Origin: Odoribacter laneus YIT 12061
GTDB lineage: Bacteria; Bacteroidota; Bacteroidia; Bacteroidales; Marinifilaceae
Length of the DNA: 64,000 nucleotides
Direction: 5' to 3'
NCBI RefSeq assembly: GCF_000243215.1
Contig: NZ_JH594596.1
Location: forward strand, 183,269 to 247,268
This document shows positions 30,253-38,297 of this stretch, in pieces. A program made the translations under genes and the position numbers. Below the pieces are notes generated by a model. It saw nothing but the letters and a program-made list of their open reading frames with translations. It was not told the DNA's origin and did not search any database. Numbering within the stretch: the stretch's first letter is position 1; every line of letters starts with the position of its first letter.

Positions 30253-32169
30253 ATGAACAAGATTTTGTGGATAGGATGGGCCGTATTAAGCTTGGTGAGC
30301 TGTCGGCCGGGAGAAATTCCTAAATCGGAAAAAGCGTTTGAATATCCTGATATTTTAAACATTACGTATACCCCGGATCATTCCAAAGGCGGAAAAGGTT
30401 GGTATACGGATTGCGGAGCTTGGATGGGGTTTACTTTACCCGAAGCAGAGAAATTCACCAATGGTTTTTGCGGGCCTTTCGATTTGGATAACCGGAGGTG
30501 GATCAGCCGTTCCTTGGTACAAGTGGGGTATGTCGAAAATGGAAAAATAATAACTCCGGATATGTTTCATCCGGATAGTCTGGTTTATTTCCCCGGACAA
30601 CTGTATATGGAAAGCAGTATTGCTACTATTTCGATCCGTCAACGGCTTTTCTTTACCGACAAAAACCATGCTTTACTTCTGTGTCAGAGTGACGAAGAAA
30701 TAGATTGGTTTTTCGAAGGAAGTATTTGGGGAGAGGATTATAAAAATGAAGTGATCAATCAAAGCTTGGTTATTTATTTACCGCGGGGAGAAGTTGCTGC
30801 AGTGACTTTTGAGAAAGACGCGGAAATTATGCTTACTTCTTCTGTATACAAGGCTTCTTTCTCTAAGCTTGCCAGGCATCATATTGCCGTATTTTCGTTT
30901 TTTAATAAACAGGAAGAATTACAGCAGGGACTGGAAAAAGCAGAAGCTCTTTTGGGACAGTCCCAACACTTGCAGGAACAGCATGCTCAGAGATGGAATA
31001 CTTATTTGGAACGGATTTTGAGAACAGATATGCCTGCGTCTTATAATCAAATTGCTGTAAAAGCCATGGTGACTTTGCTGAGTAACTGGCGTAGCAGTAA
31101 GGGAGATTTGTTACACGACGGCATGGTCCCCTCACATGCTGTGGGGTATTTTGTCGGATTTTGGGCATGGGATACTTGGAAACAAGCGGTAGCTACTGTC
31201 CGTTTTGAACCTGAATTGGCAAAGAATCAAATCCGTTCGATGTTTGATTATCAGGATGAAGCCGGTATGATTGCCGATTGTATTTATAGCGATAAACGGG
31301 AAAATAATTATCGGGATAGTAAACCCCCTTTAGCCGCCTGGAGTGTGTATGAAGTTTTTCGGGAAACAGCCGATACTGCTTTTGTACGGGAAATGTATCC
31401 TAAGTTATTAAAATACTACCGCTGGTGGTTTAGCTACCGGGATCATAACGGCAACGGAATCTGTGAATTCGGTTCTACAGACGGTACAGAGGAAGCTGCA
31501 AAATGGGAAAGCGGAATGGATAATGCTGTTCGCTTTGACGAAGCGAAAATGGTAAAAAATAGAGAAGGAGCCTGGAGTTTTAACCAGGAATCGGTGGATT
31601 TGAATGCTTATCTTTCTTATGAACACCGTTTGTTGAAACAAATGGCCGCTCTTGTCGGAGAGAGGTTTGAAGAGCCCGATCGGACAGAAAACCTGAAGAC
31701 TTATTTTTTCGATGAGGAAAAAGGATATTTTTTTGATAAAGTGCTGGAGGGCGACTTTGTGCGGGTAGAAGGACCGGAAGGCTGGACCCCTTTGTGGACG
31801 GAAATAGCTACTTCTGAACAAGCCGGAAGAGTAATGAAGATCCTTGCTGATACGAATAAATTCTCAACCTATATTCCTTTCCCCACTTTAGCTGCGGATC
31901 ATCCTAAATTTTTACCGGGAGGATATTGGAGAGGACCGATTTGGTTGGATCAGGTATATTTTGGTATTTCCGGAATTCGGAAATATGGCTACCATCGGCA
32001 GGCAGACTACTATACAGATCAGGTATTTACCCGCCTGAAAGGATTATCGGGAAAGGCGCCTATTCATGAAAATTACGATACACATGATGGAAGTGTACTG
32101 AAAGCTCCCCATTTCAGTTGGTCGGCCGCTCATTTGTTGATGTTGTATTGGGAATACGGGAGAAAATAA
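30253..32169 (+). CDS. GH63/trehalase-like family glycosidase lipoprotein
   Basis: 638 residues. The N-terminus MNKILWIGWAVLSLVSCRP contains a lipobox with Cys17. The catalytic (alpha/alpha)6 barrel covers about residues 260-635. It shows GFWAWDTWKQAVA, IADCIYSDKRENN, FGSTDGTEEAAKWESGMDNA and GGYWRGPIWLDQVYFGI, which match GH63-type enzymes (processing alpha-glucosidase and mannosylglycerate hydrolase relatives). The Asp in AWDTWK is the likely general acid. The substrate is an alpha-linked glycoside, but which one cannot be read. With the GH2 gene it suggests a glycan carrying both beta-galactosyl and alpha-glucosyl or alpha-mannosyl groups. Confidence 0.85.
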   Translation: MNKILWIGWAVLSLVSCRPGEIPKSEKAFEYPDILNITYTPDHSKGGKGWYTDCGAWMGFTLPEAEKFTNGFCGPFDLDNRRWISRSLVQVGYVENGKIITPDMFHPDSLVYFPGQLYMESSIATISIRQRLFFTDKNHALLLCQSDEEIDWFFEGSIWGEDYKNEVINQSLVIYLPRGEVAAVTFEKDAEIMLTSSVYKASFSKLARHHIAVFSFFNKQEELQQGLEKAEALLGQSQHLQEQHAQRWNTYLERILRTDMPASYNQIAVKAMVTLLSNWRSSKGDLLHDGMVPSHAVGYFVGFWAWDTWKQAVATVRFEPELAKNQIRSMFDYQDEAGMIADCIYSDKRENNYRDSKPPLAAWSVYEVFRETADTAFVREMYPKLLKYYRWWFSYRDHNGNGICEFGSTDGTEEAAKWESGMDNAVRFDEAKMVKNREGAWSFNQESVDLNAYLSYEHRLLKQMAALVGERFEEPDRTENLKTYFFDEEKGYFFDKVLEGDFVRVEGPEGWTPLWTEIATSEQAGRVMKILADTNKFSTYIPFPTLAADHPKFLPGGYWRGPIWLDQVYFGISGIRKYGYHRQADYYTDQVFTRLKGLSGKAPIHENYDTHDGSVLKAPHFSWSAAHLLMLYWEYGRK

Positions 32170-32235
32170 GGAGAGGGTTGAGCCCCTTGTTTCAGGATAA
32201 GGGATAGACACTTCCGGCCGGATGCATGAGAATAC

Positions 32236-32303
32236 TTCGCTGATTGACAGAACCCCCTGTTGGTTTAAGTTTTATGAAAACCGGGGATTCGTTAATCAGC
32301 GAA
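32236..32303 (+). repeat. Long imperfect palindrome after the PUL
   Basis: Arms TTCGCTGATT/AATCAGCGAA (10 of 10), with inner matches CCCC/GGGG and GGTTT/AAACC. It has no T-run on either side, so it is not a simple intrinsic terminator. It lies 66 nt after the last PUL gene and 141 nt before the peptidase gene. Confidence 0.6.
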
Positions 32304-32444
32304 ATGTTTAAGAGATCTTCCTCTTATATGAACTGATAGGGATCAAAACCGGATTTTGAGGTTTCTTTTTTCTTTTCGGAAAAAAGGATACAATTTTTAT
32401 TTACTTTATTAACTTTACACAGTTGTAATTATAATATTATTTAC

Positions 32445-33731
32445 ATGAGGATTATGAATCGATTATTGTTGGCCGGCATGATAGGATTAATATCAGTTGT
32501 TTCGGCAAATGCTCAGTTTGATCAGTATTTCTGGGAGAAAACCATGCGTTTTGATTTTTATCATTGCGGAGACCAGAACACCCAAAGTTACTTTTTTGAT
32601 GAATTGAAGGAAGAGCCTTATTGGGCAGGTTCCAAGGTTTCTCTGATTGATGATAACGGTTATGGAAATCAACTGTTTAAACTGGTAGATGAAGCTAGCG
32701 GTAAGCTTATCTATTCCCGTTCTTATTGTACTTTGTTTAATGAATGGCAAACTACTCCTGAGGCTGCAGAAACGATGAAATGTATGCCGGAATCGGTTGT
32801 ATTCCCTTTTCCCAAAAAAGATGCCAGGCTCGAATTATATGCCCGCAATCGGAAGGGAAAATTTGAGAAGAAATTTGAGTACTCTATCCGCGTTAACAGT
32901 TACTTTATCAAGCGGTTTACTCCCCGTTATGAAACCTTTGAAGTTGTTTATAATGGAAATCCGGATCACAGAATCGATTTGGTTTTATTGCCGGAGGGGT
33001 ATTCTGCCATGGAAAAGGAAAAATTTATGACGGCCTGTAAAGTATTTGCAGAAGAATTTTTCAGTTATTCTCCTTTTAAAGAAAATGCCCAAAAATTCAA
33101 TATCCGGGCTGTATGGGCACCTTCCGAGGAAACAGGCGTGACGATTCCCGGAGAACACATTTGGAGAAATACAGCTTTAAAGGCTTCCTTTTATACTTTT
33201 GATTCGGAAAGATATCAGATGATAGAAGATTTTCAAAATGTCAGGGATGTTGCCGCCCATGTGCCTTATGATTATATCTATATTTTGTCGAATACACAAA
33301 AATATGGAGGCGGAGGAATATATAATTTTTATGGAATAAGTGCCGCCAATCATCCGACCCGTACGGGTAAAATTTATGTACATGAATTCGGGCATGTATT
33401 GTTAGGCTTGGGAGATGAGTATGTGGGAAATGTCTCTTACAACGATATGTATCCGAAGGATGTCGAACCATGGGAAGCCAACTTGACGACCTTGGTGGAT
33501 TTTGGACGGAAAGATTGGAAACACCTGTTGAAAGCTGGAACCCCTGTTCCCACACCTTTGACAGACGAGAACAGCCGGGAATTAGGAGTATATGAAGGGG
33601 GCGGATATGTAGCAAAGGGAGTATATCGTCCTTGGCCCAATTGCCTGATGAATAATTTGCATAAAACAGATGAATTCTGTCCCGTATGTATTCTGGCCAT
33701 TCAGAAATACATCGATTTCCTGTGTGAATAA
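32445..33731 (+). CDS. M64 family (IgA-peptidase-like) secreted metallopeptidase
   Basis: 428 residues with a signal peptide ending ANAQ. An N-terminal M64 accessory domain covers about 25-160. The catalytic domain carries the zinc motif H313-E-F-G-H317 followed by LLGLGDEY, the M64 pattern, preceded by DLVLLPEGYS, also typical. The C-terminal VYRPWPNCLMNNL and FCPVC segments fit the family's Met-turn and Cys region. M64 proteins of gut Bacteroidales are usually called IgA peptidase M64 after a Clostridium ramosum relative; actual IgA cleavage is not implied by sequence. TAACTTTA, one mismatch from a -7 box, lies about 35 nt upstream of the start. Confidence 0.93.
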   Translation: MRIMNRLLLAGMIGLISVVSANAQFDQYFWEKTMRFDFYHCGDQNTQSYFFDELKEEPYWAGSKVSLIDDNGYGNQLFKLVDEASGKLIYSRSYCTLFNEWQTTPEAAETMKCMPESVVFPFPKKDARLELYARNRKGKFEKKFEYSIRVNSYFIKRFTPRYETFEVVYNGNPDHRIDLVLLPEGYSAMEKEKFMTACKVFAEEFFSYSPFKENAQKFNIRAVWAPSEETGVTIPGEHIWRNTALKASFYTFDSERYQMIEDFQNVRDVAAHVPYDYIYILSNTQKYGGGGIYNFYGISAANHPTRTGKIYVHEFGHVLLGLGDEYVGNVSYNDMYPKDVEPWEANLTTLVDFGRKDWKHLLKAGTPVPTPLTDENSRELGVYEGGGYVAKGVYRPWPNCLMNNLHKTDEFCPVCILAIQKYIDFLCE

Positions 33732-33804
33732 CTGATTACCCGGTTGAAGATAGCCGGTAGAAACGTCTTCTAGTCCTTAAAAAATGCTTGAATTTTGATG
33801 GAAA

Positions 33805-33865
33805 AAAGAAAGAAACTCTCCCTGAAGTAAAATTTTACCTTTGGGGAGAGTAAGCTTTCTTTAAA
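33805..33865. terminator. Bidirectional terminator after the M64 peptidase
   Basis: A long inverted repeat with three matching blocks: AAAGAAAG/CTTTCTTT, CTCTCCC/GGGGAGAG and AAGTAAAA/TTTTACCTT. A- and T-runs lie on both sides. Confidence 0.8.
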
Positions 33866-34064
33866 AATAGCCTGACGCTTCTCCTGAACTGTAAGTCGAT
33901 AGTCCCTGATTTATATATTTGTTCGTTGAAGCTGCGGACTTGCCGGTCAAAAGTTTGAAAGACTTTACCCATCCGGTTTCAAAAAACGGGGGACGGTAAA
34001 GAAACTCTTTTGGAACCTTGTATTCTGGGAATGAAGTTCATTTCCTTATTTACCCAAACAACTG
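33866..34064. other. Spacer without recognisable content
   Basis: Together with 33732-33804 this leaves about 270 nt of non-coding DNA around the terminator. No ORF, repeat or promoter match stands out. Confidence 0.4.
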
Positions 34065-34412
34065 CTAGATAAGCTCCAAGTAAAATTTAAAGTCAAATAT
34101 GCGAAAAGCAGTTTCACGCGGTAAATGCCGTCCTCTGACAATGGGAATACTCAACATTAACTGATAGACTTTAAAAAGGCTTACTGTTTGTTTTTCCGAG
34201 ATTTGGATATTGTATGTTTTGCAATATTTCCTGAGGGCGTAAAGAAATATCCGGTATTCGTATTTGTCTTTGTAATTGACGGAAAGATAATCTTTCAAAG
34301 GAACTGGAATATGCCAGATTTTGAACAGATACTCAGGGACTTCATCGAAAGTGGCATCTAAGTGTTGCTCTATAAATTCAAAACTTCTCTGCTCTATTTC
34401 GTCGATACTCAT
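34065..34412 (-). CDS. Small hypothetical protein
   Basis: 115 residues from the ATG giving MSIDEIEQRSFEFIEQ; an upstream TTG at 34445 would add eleven residues. Mostly helical and charged, with no signal peptide or membrane segment. I do not recognise the family. Landmarks are YLFKIWHIPVPLKDYL and the closing RETAFRIFDFKFYLELI. The ATG lies within sequence that pairs with the upstream inverted-repeat block (GTCGATATACTCA at about 34531-34543 against TGAGTATCGAC at the start codon), so its translation may be controlled by RNA structure. Confidence 0.6.
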   Translation of the reverse strand: MSIDEIEQRSFEFIEQHLDATFDEVPEYLFKIWHIPVPLKDYLSVNYKDKYEYRIFLYALRKYCKTYNIQISEKQTVSLFKVYQLMLSIPIVRGRHLPRETAFRIFDFKFYLELI

Positions 34413-34447
34413 ATATTGGGGTTTTAGACTGTCTTTTACCGACAAAT

Positions 34448-34605
34448 AAAAAAGCGTGAACTATACTTATTTTCTCTACGAAGGCTTGACGAGACCCCAA
34501 TGACAAAAATAAGCAAGCCCACGCTTTTTTGTGAGTATATCGACAAAGCGTGAGCGTTGCACATTTTATCTCGTCATTAATTAAAATCGTCAAATTTTCG
34601 TAGAG
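34448..34605 (-). repeat. Multi-arm inverted-repeat block upstream of the hypothetical gene
   Basis: Three copies of a short element compete for pairing: AAAAAAGCGTG (34448-34458), CACGCTTTTTT (34520-34530) and CAAAGCGTGAG (34544-34554). Outer arms CTCTACGAA (34474-34482) and TTCGTAGAG (34597-34605) are complementary, as are GACGAG/CTCGTC and CTTATTTT/AAAATAAG. On the minus strand the first pair makes a stem that ends in TTTTTT. The layout resembles an attenuator with alternative folds, but a MITE relic is equally possible. Confidence 0.55.
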
Positions 34606-34708
34606 AGACTAATGTAAACGCAAAATTAAATTATTTAGCTCAAAGTTACACTACAAGTAGGCAACTCTATGACAAAGTAAATAATAAAAATTGACTTTAC
34701 AAAATGAA

Positions 34709-34734
34709 AAAAGGATGTCGGACGACATCCTTTT
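34709..34734 (-). terminator. Terminator of gapA
   Basis: An 11-bp stem, AAAAGGATGTC pairing with GACATCCTTTT, around a GGAC loop. On the minus strand it is followed by TTTTTTC within 25 nt of the gapA stop. Confidence 0.88.
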
Positions 34735-34756
34735 ATAAATATTTAGTAAGTTAAAA

Positions 34757-35773
<1,017 letters not shown>

Positions 35774-35783
35774 TTAGGTGATA

Positions 35784-35791
35784 CAAATCTA
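35784..35791 (-). promoter_or_regulatory. Candidate -7 element for gapA
   Basis: The minus strand reads TAGATTTG (TAnnTTTG). A second match, TAAATTTG, lies at 35802-35809. Neither has a clear -33 box. Confidence 0.4.
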
Positions 35792-35809
35792 AAATTTTTC
35801 TCAAATTTA

Positions 35810-36136
35810 CAATAAAGTAATGGAATCTGTGCTTATTGAATTTAAAACTATCCGAAAAAATAACACAAACGATTCCAAATAAAAAGAAGAACTTTTTTGT
35901 TTTATCATGATTTTCACAAAAATAGAAATAAAAAATGAAACTTTAAAATGCTTCGTCTATTAGATAATTTACGGTAAAATACCAGAAAAGTTTAGCAAGG
36001 GGATGAGCTGTACTTTGAGGGCTTAAAGAGAGAGCTCATCCCAAATAGATTGAAATTCCCCCCTCTGTGATTTGAAACAAATTGAGACGATCTGGAAATA
36101 AAATGAAAGTTTTTAAAGATTTTTTCTTTAAAAAAT
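35810..36136. other. Intergenic DNA between gapA and the candidate small RNA
   Basis: About 330 nt of AT-rich DNA. GGGATGAGCT (36000-36009) recurs in complement as AGCTCATCCC (36032-36041), giving a perfect 10-bp hairpin arm around 22 nt; a T-run is lacking, so its role is unclear. No ORF is seen. Confidence 0.45.
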
Positions 36137-36167
36137 TTTGTGCAAACGTTTTAAGTACTTATATTTG
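36137..36167 (+). promoter_or_regulatory. Full consensus Bacteroides promoter
   Basis: -33 TTTG (36137-36140), a 19-nt spacer, and -7 TATATTTG (36160-36167). Both boxes match exactly. It drives the short interval that ends at the terminator at 36228-36252. Confidence 0.75.
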
Positions 36168-36172
36168 CCCTA

Positions 36173-36252
36173 CGATATAGAAATTATATTGCTTTATAAG
36201 TGTAGTAAATTTATTGTTAGTGTGTTTAAAAAGAGGCTTCGGCCTCTTTTTA
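36173..36252 (+). ncRNA. Candidate small RNA (~80 nt)
   Basis: A transcript starting a few bases after the promoter at 36137-36167 would run about 80 nt. It would end in the strong intrinsic terminator AAAAAGAGGC-TTCG-GCCTCTTTTT (36228-36252), which has a UUCG tetraloop. There is no start codon with a usable frame inside. It is not a tRNA and does not resemble 6S or SRP RNA. Strength rests on the promoter-terminator pairing alone. Confidence 0.55.
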
Positions 36253-36256
36253 TTTT

Positions 36257-36287
36257 TTACACATGAGGGACGTGCCCTAATGTGTAA
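36257..36287 (+). repeat. REP palindrome copy 2 (ACGTG orientation), left of RAYT
   Basis: TTACACATGAGGG-ACGTG-CCCTAATGTGTAA, with one mismatch between the arms and the outer AA replaced by TT. It lies 5 nt after the small-RNA terminator and 59 nt before the transposase ATG. Confidence 0.9.
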
Positions 36288-36345
36288 TTTTGAAATCTCC
36301 TTCTTTTTTTGTAAATTTGATATATCTGTATCAATTTACTTAAGA

Positions 36346-37083
36346 ATGCCGCGTCAAGCTCGTAAACAATCTGTAACTGCTATCTACCACGTTATTTTAC
36401 GGGGTATGGATAAGATGTCGCTTTTTTATGACGACAACGACCGCAAATTGTTTTTAAAGCAATTGAAATCACAGGTATGTCCGGATTTTGAAATTTATTG
36501 TTATTGTCTGATGACCAATCATATCCATTTATTGGTGAAAAGTAATTTGCTTAGTCACTATATGCATCATATTGCTTTTGTTTATGCGATGTGGTTTAAT
36601 GCTAAATATCACAGAAAGGGATATCTTTTTCAGGATCGGTTTAGGAGTGAAGGGATCGAGACGGAAAATTATTTAATTCAATGTTTTCGCTATATTTTAC
36701 AGAATCCAGTCAAAGCCGGAATCTGTAGACAAGTTTCAGATTACAGATGGAGCAGTTACAGACTTTATTATAATTCTTCTGCTAGTTTTGTAAATGTCGG
36801 ATTTATAAAGAACTTTTTTTCGGATAGAATACAATTTGAGAAATATCTGTTGGAAAGGAATCAAACTTCGTTTCTGGAATATTTATCCGAACGTCAAATG
36901 CGGGACGAAAGGTTGAGGGAGATGCTGAAAGCATTACTGAGAGGACGAGATATACATACCTTAGCAAAAGATGAGCAGAAAATGATCCTTCGGCAGATGT
37001 TGAGGGAAACGGATGTGGAATTGCGGCAGTTGGCAAGAATTAGTGGGGTGAGTATCGGAATTATTCGTTATTTGAATGAGTGA
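36346..37083 (+). CDS. REP-associated tyrosine transposase (RAYT, Y1_Tnp family)
   Basis: 245 residues from the ATG giving MPRQARKQS; a longer frame opens at 36214 but would run through the REP copy, so it is rejected. The Y1/IS200-like catalytic core shows the metal-binding HUH motif H59-I-H61 in TNHIHLLVK. It also has the RAYT hallmark GYLFQDRFRSEGI and the candidate nucleophile Tyr116 in RYILQNPVKAG. A C-terminal extension (about 160-245) ends in a helix-turn-helix-like LRQLARISGVSIGIIRYL. The flanking inverted REPs support domestication as a REP-mobilising enzyme rather than a normal insertion sequence. Confidence 0.9.
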   Translation: MPRQARKQSVTAIYHVILRGMDKMSLFYDDNDRKLFLKQLKSQVCPDFEIYCYCLMTNHIHLLVKSNLLSHYMHHIAFVYAMWFNAKYHRKGYLFQDRFRSEGIETENYLIQCFRYILQNPVKAGICRQVSDYRWSSYRLYYNSSASFVNVGFIKNFFSDRIQFEKYLLERNQTSFLEYLSERQMRDERLREMLKALLRGRDIHTLAKDEQKMILRQMLRETDVELRQLARISGVSIGIIRYLNE

Positions 37084-37095
37084 GGGAGGGGGAAA

Positions 37096-37130
37096 AATTA
37101 CACATTAGGGCACGTCCCTAATGTGTAATT
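37096..37130 (-). repeat. REP palindrome copy 3 (CACGT orientation), right of RAYT
   Basis: A perfect 15-bp inverted repeat, AATTACACATTAGGG and its complement, with centre CACGT. It is the inverted partner of copy 2 and lies 12 nt after the transposase stop. It falls between the converging RAYT and tlpA-like genes and may also terminate both. Confidence 0.93.
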
Positions 37131-37140
37131 ATGAGGAGAG

Positions 37141-38214
37141 TTATTTGTATATTTTTTGTAATTCTTCGTCTATGGCTTTGCCACGTAAATCGCGGGCGAT
37201 GATGGTGCCGTCGGGTCCGAAGAGGATGATATGAGGAATACCCGAGATGCCGTACAATTCAGTTGCTTCTTGGGTGGGAACAAAGAGTTGTGGCCAGGTA
37301 ATGTTAAGATCTTTTACGGCTTTTTGATGGTCTTCTTTTTTATCCCATACGGCTACCCCGATCACGATCAATCCTTTCTTTTGGTAATCTTTATATGCTT
37401 TAGCAATATAAGGGATTTCCTGACGGCAGGGGCCGCACCAGGAAGCCCAGAAATCCACTAAGGTATATTTCCCTTTTCCTACATAGTCGGACAAGGAGAT
37501 TTCTTTTCCGTCTTTGTCTTCTGCTTTAAAATCCTGGAAGAGTTTACCTGGAGCTGTTAATTCGATTCTCCGGTTTTTTTCTTGGATTTGTTGTATAGCT
37601 TTACTGTTTTTAACTTGATTTCCTGCTTGTGCAACGACCGCATTGAATTTTTCCGGAGTCAAGATTCCCGCCCAATTCAGTATGATCCATGTACCCAGCG
37701 CATTGTCTTTATTGAGTTGAAAATAGCTATTCATTAAAGAATCAAAGCTTTGTTTTAATTTTTCAAAGTTTTTTTCTAAGATTTCTTCTTGCTCTTCGTC
37801 GCTTAAATCCGTTTGACTTTTCACTTTTTCGATTTCCGCCCGGAAATTATTTTGTATTTGTGAAGATTTTGCATTGATCTCACTCATCGTATTATTGAGA
37901 GGAGTGCCGGCAGGAGCTTCTGTATCATTCATGTCTATCAGAATTTCTCCTTTTTCCAGAATAAAATTACTGTGAAGACGTTGTAAACGAAGGAGAGCCA
38001 TTTGAGCTGTATCTATTTGTCCGGAAAAAGTAAATTCTCCTTGGGCAATGACAGCACTATCCAACAGATTTCTGTTTTCGGTATTTATTAAATATACCGT
38101 TTCTCCGTTATAAGCCGGATCGGTTACTTTCCCTTTTACAGTGTATGTATTTGTAGGGGAGGAACAAGCTGCCCATAGGCCGGCTACAAATAAAATAGTA
38201 AGAATTCTTTTCAT
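37141..38214 (-). CDS. TlpA/ResA-like thiol-disulfide oxidoreductase lipoprotein
   Basis: 357 residues with lipobox LWAAC (Cys17). An N-terminal DUF4369 domain (about 22-120: YTVKGKVTDPAYNGETVYL, FSGQIDTAQMALLRL) precedes a charged helical linker. The thioredoxin domain of the AhpC/TSA-Redoxin type covers about 220-357. The redox centre is Cys260-Gly-Pro-Cys263 in FWASWCGPCRQEIPYI, and the cis-Pro region GISGIPHIILFGPDG is present. This architecture is abundant in Bacteroidota periplasms, where such proteins reduce disulfides. The partner is unknown. Confidence 0.93.
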   Translation of the reverse strand: MKRILTILFVAGLWAACSSPTNTYTVKGKVTDPAYNGETVYLINTENRNLLDSAVIAQGEFTFSGQIDTAQMALLRLQRLHSNFILEKGEILIDMNDTEAPAGTPLNNTMSEINAKSSQIQNNFRAEIEKVKSQTDLSDEEQEEILEKNFEKLKQSFDSLMNSYFQLNKDNALGTWIILNWAGILTPEKFNAVVAQAGNQVKNSKAIQQIQEKNRRIELTAPGKLFQDFKAEDKDGKEISLSDYVGKGKYTLVDFWASWCGPCRQEIPYIAKAYKDYQKKGLIVIGVAVWDKKEDHQKAVKDLNITWPQLFVPTQEATELYGISGIPHIILFGPDGTIIARDLRGKAIDEELQKIYK

Positions 38215-38248
38215 AATTTCCTGTTTTTAATTTAGTCTTATGTTTAAT

Positions 38249-38282
38249 AAAAAAACCGTCCCCACAAAGGAACGGTTTTTTT
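38249..38282 (-). terminator. Terminator of ppdK
   Basis: Stem AAAAACCGT/ACGGTTTTT with flanking partial pairs. On the minus strand it ends in TTTTTTT and lies just downstream of the ppdK stop. Confidence 0.85.
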
Positions 38283-38297
38283 CATTATAAAACAAAA

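Noticed and set aside
34378..34593. 71-codon minus-strand frame across the inverted-repeat block
   Set aside because: It is created by the repeats, overlaps the start of the hypothetical gene in another frame, and has no family resemblance.
36214..36345. 44-codon N-terminal extension of the RAYT frame
   Set aside because: It runs through the small-RNA terminator and the REP palindrome, and its residues are not like RAYT. MPRQARKQS at 36346 is the natural start.
36257..37130. Ordinary IS200/IS605 insertion sequence
   Set aside because: The protein has RAYT features (GxLFQxRF block, C-terminal extension). The ends are inverted copies of a dispersed palindrome rather than IS200-type subterminal hairpins, and no tnpB is present.
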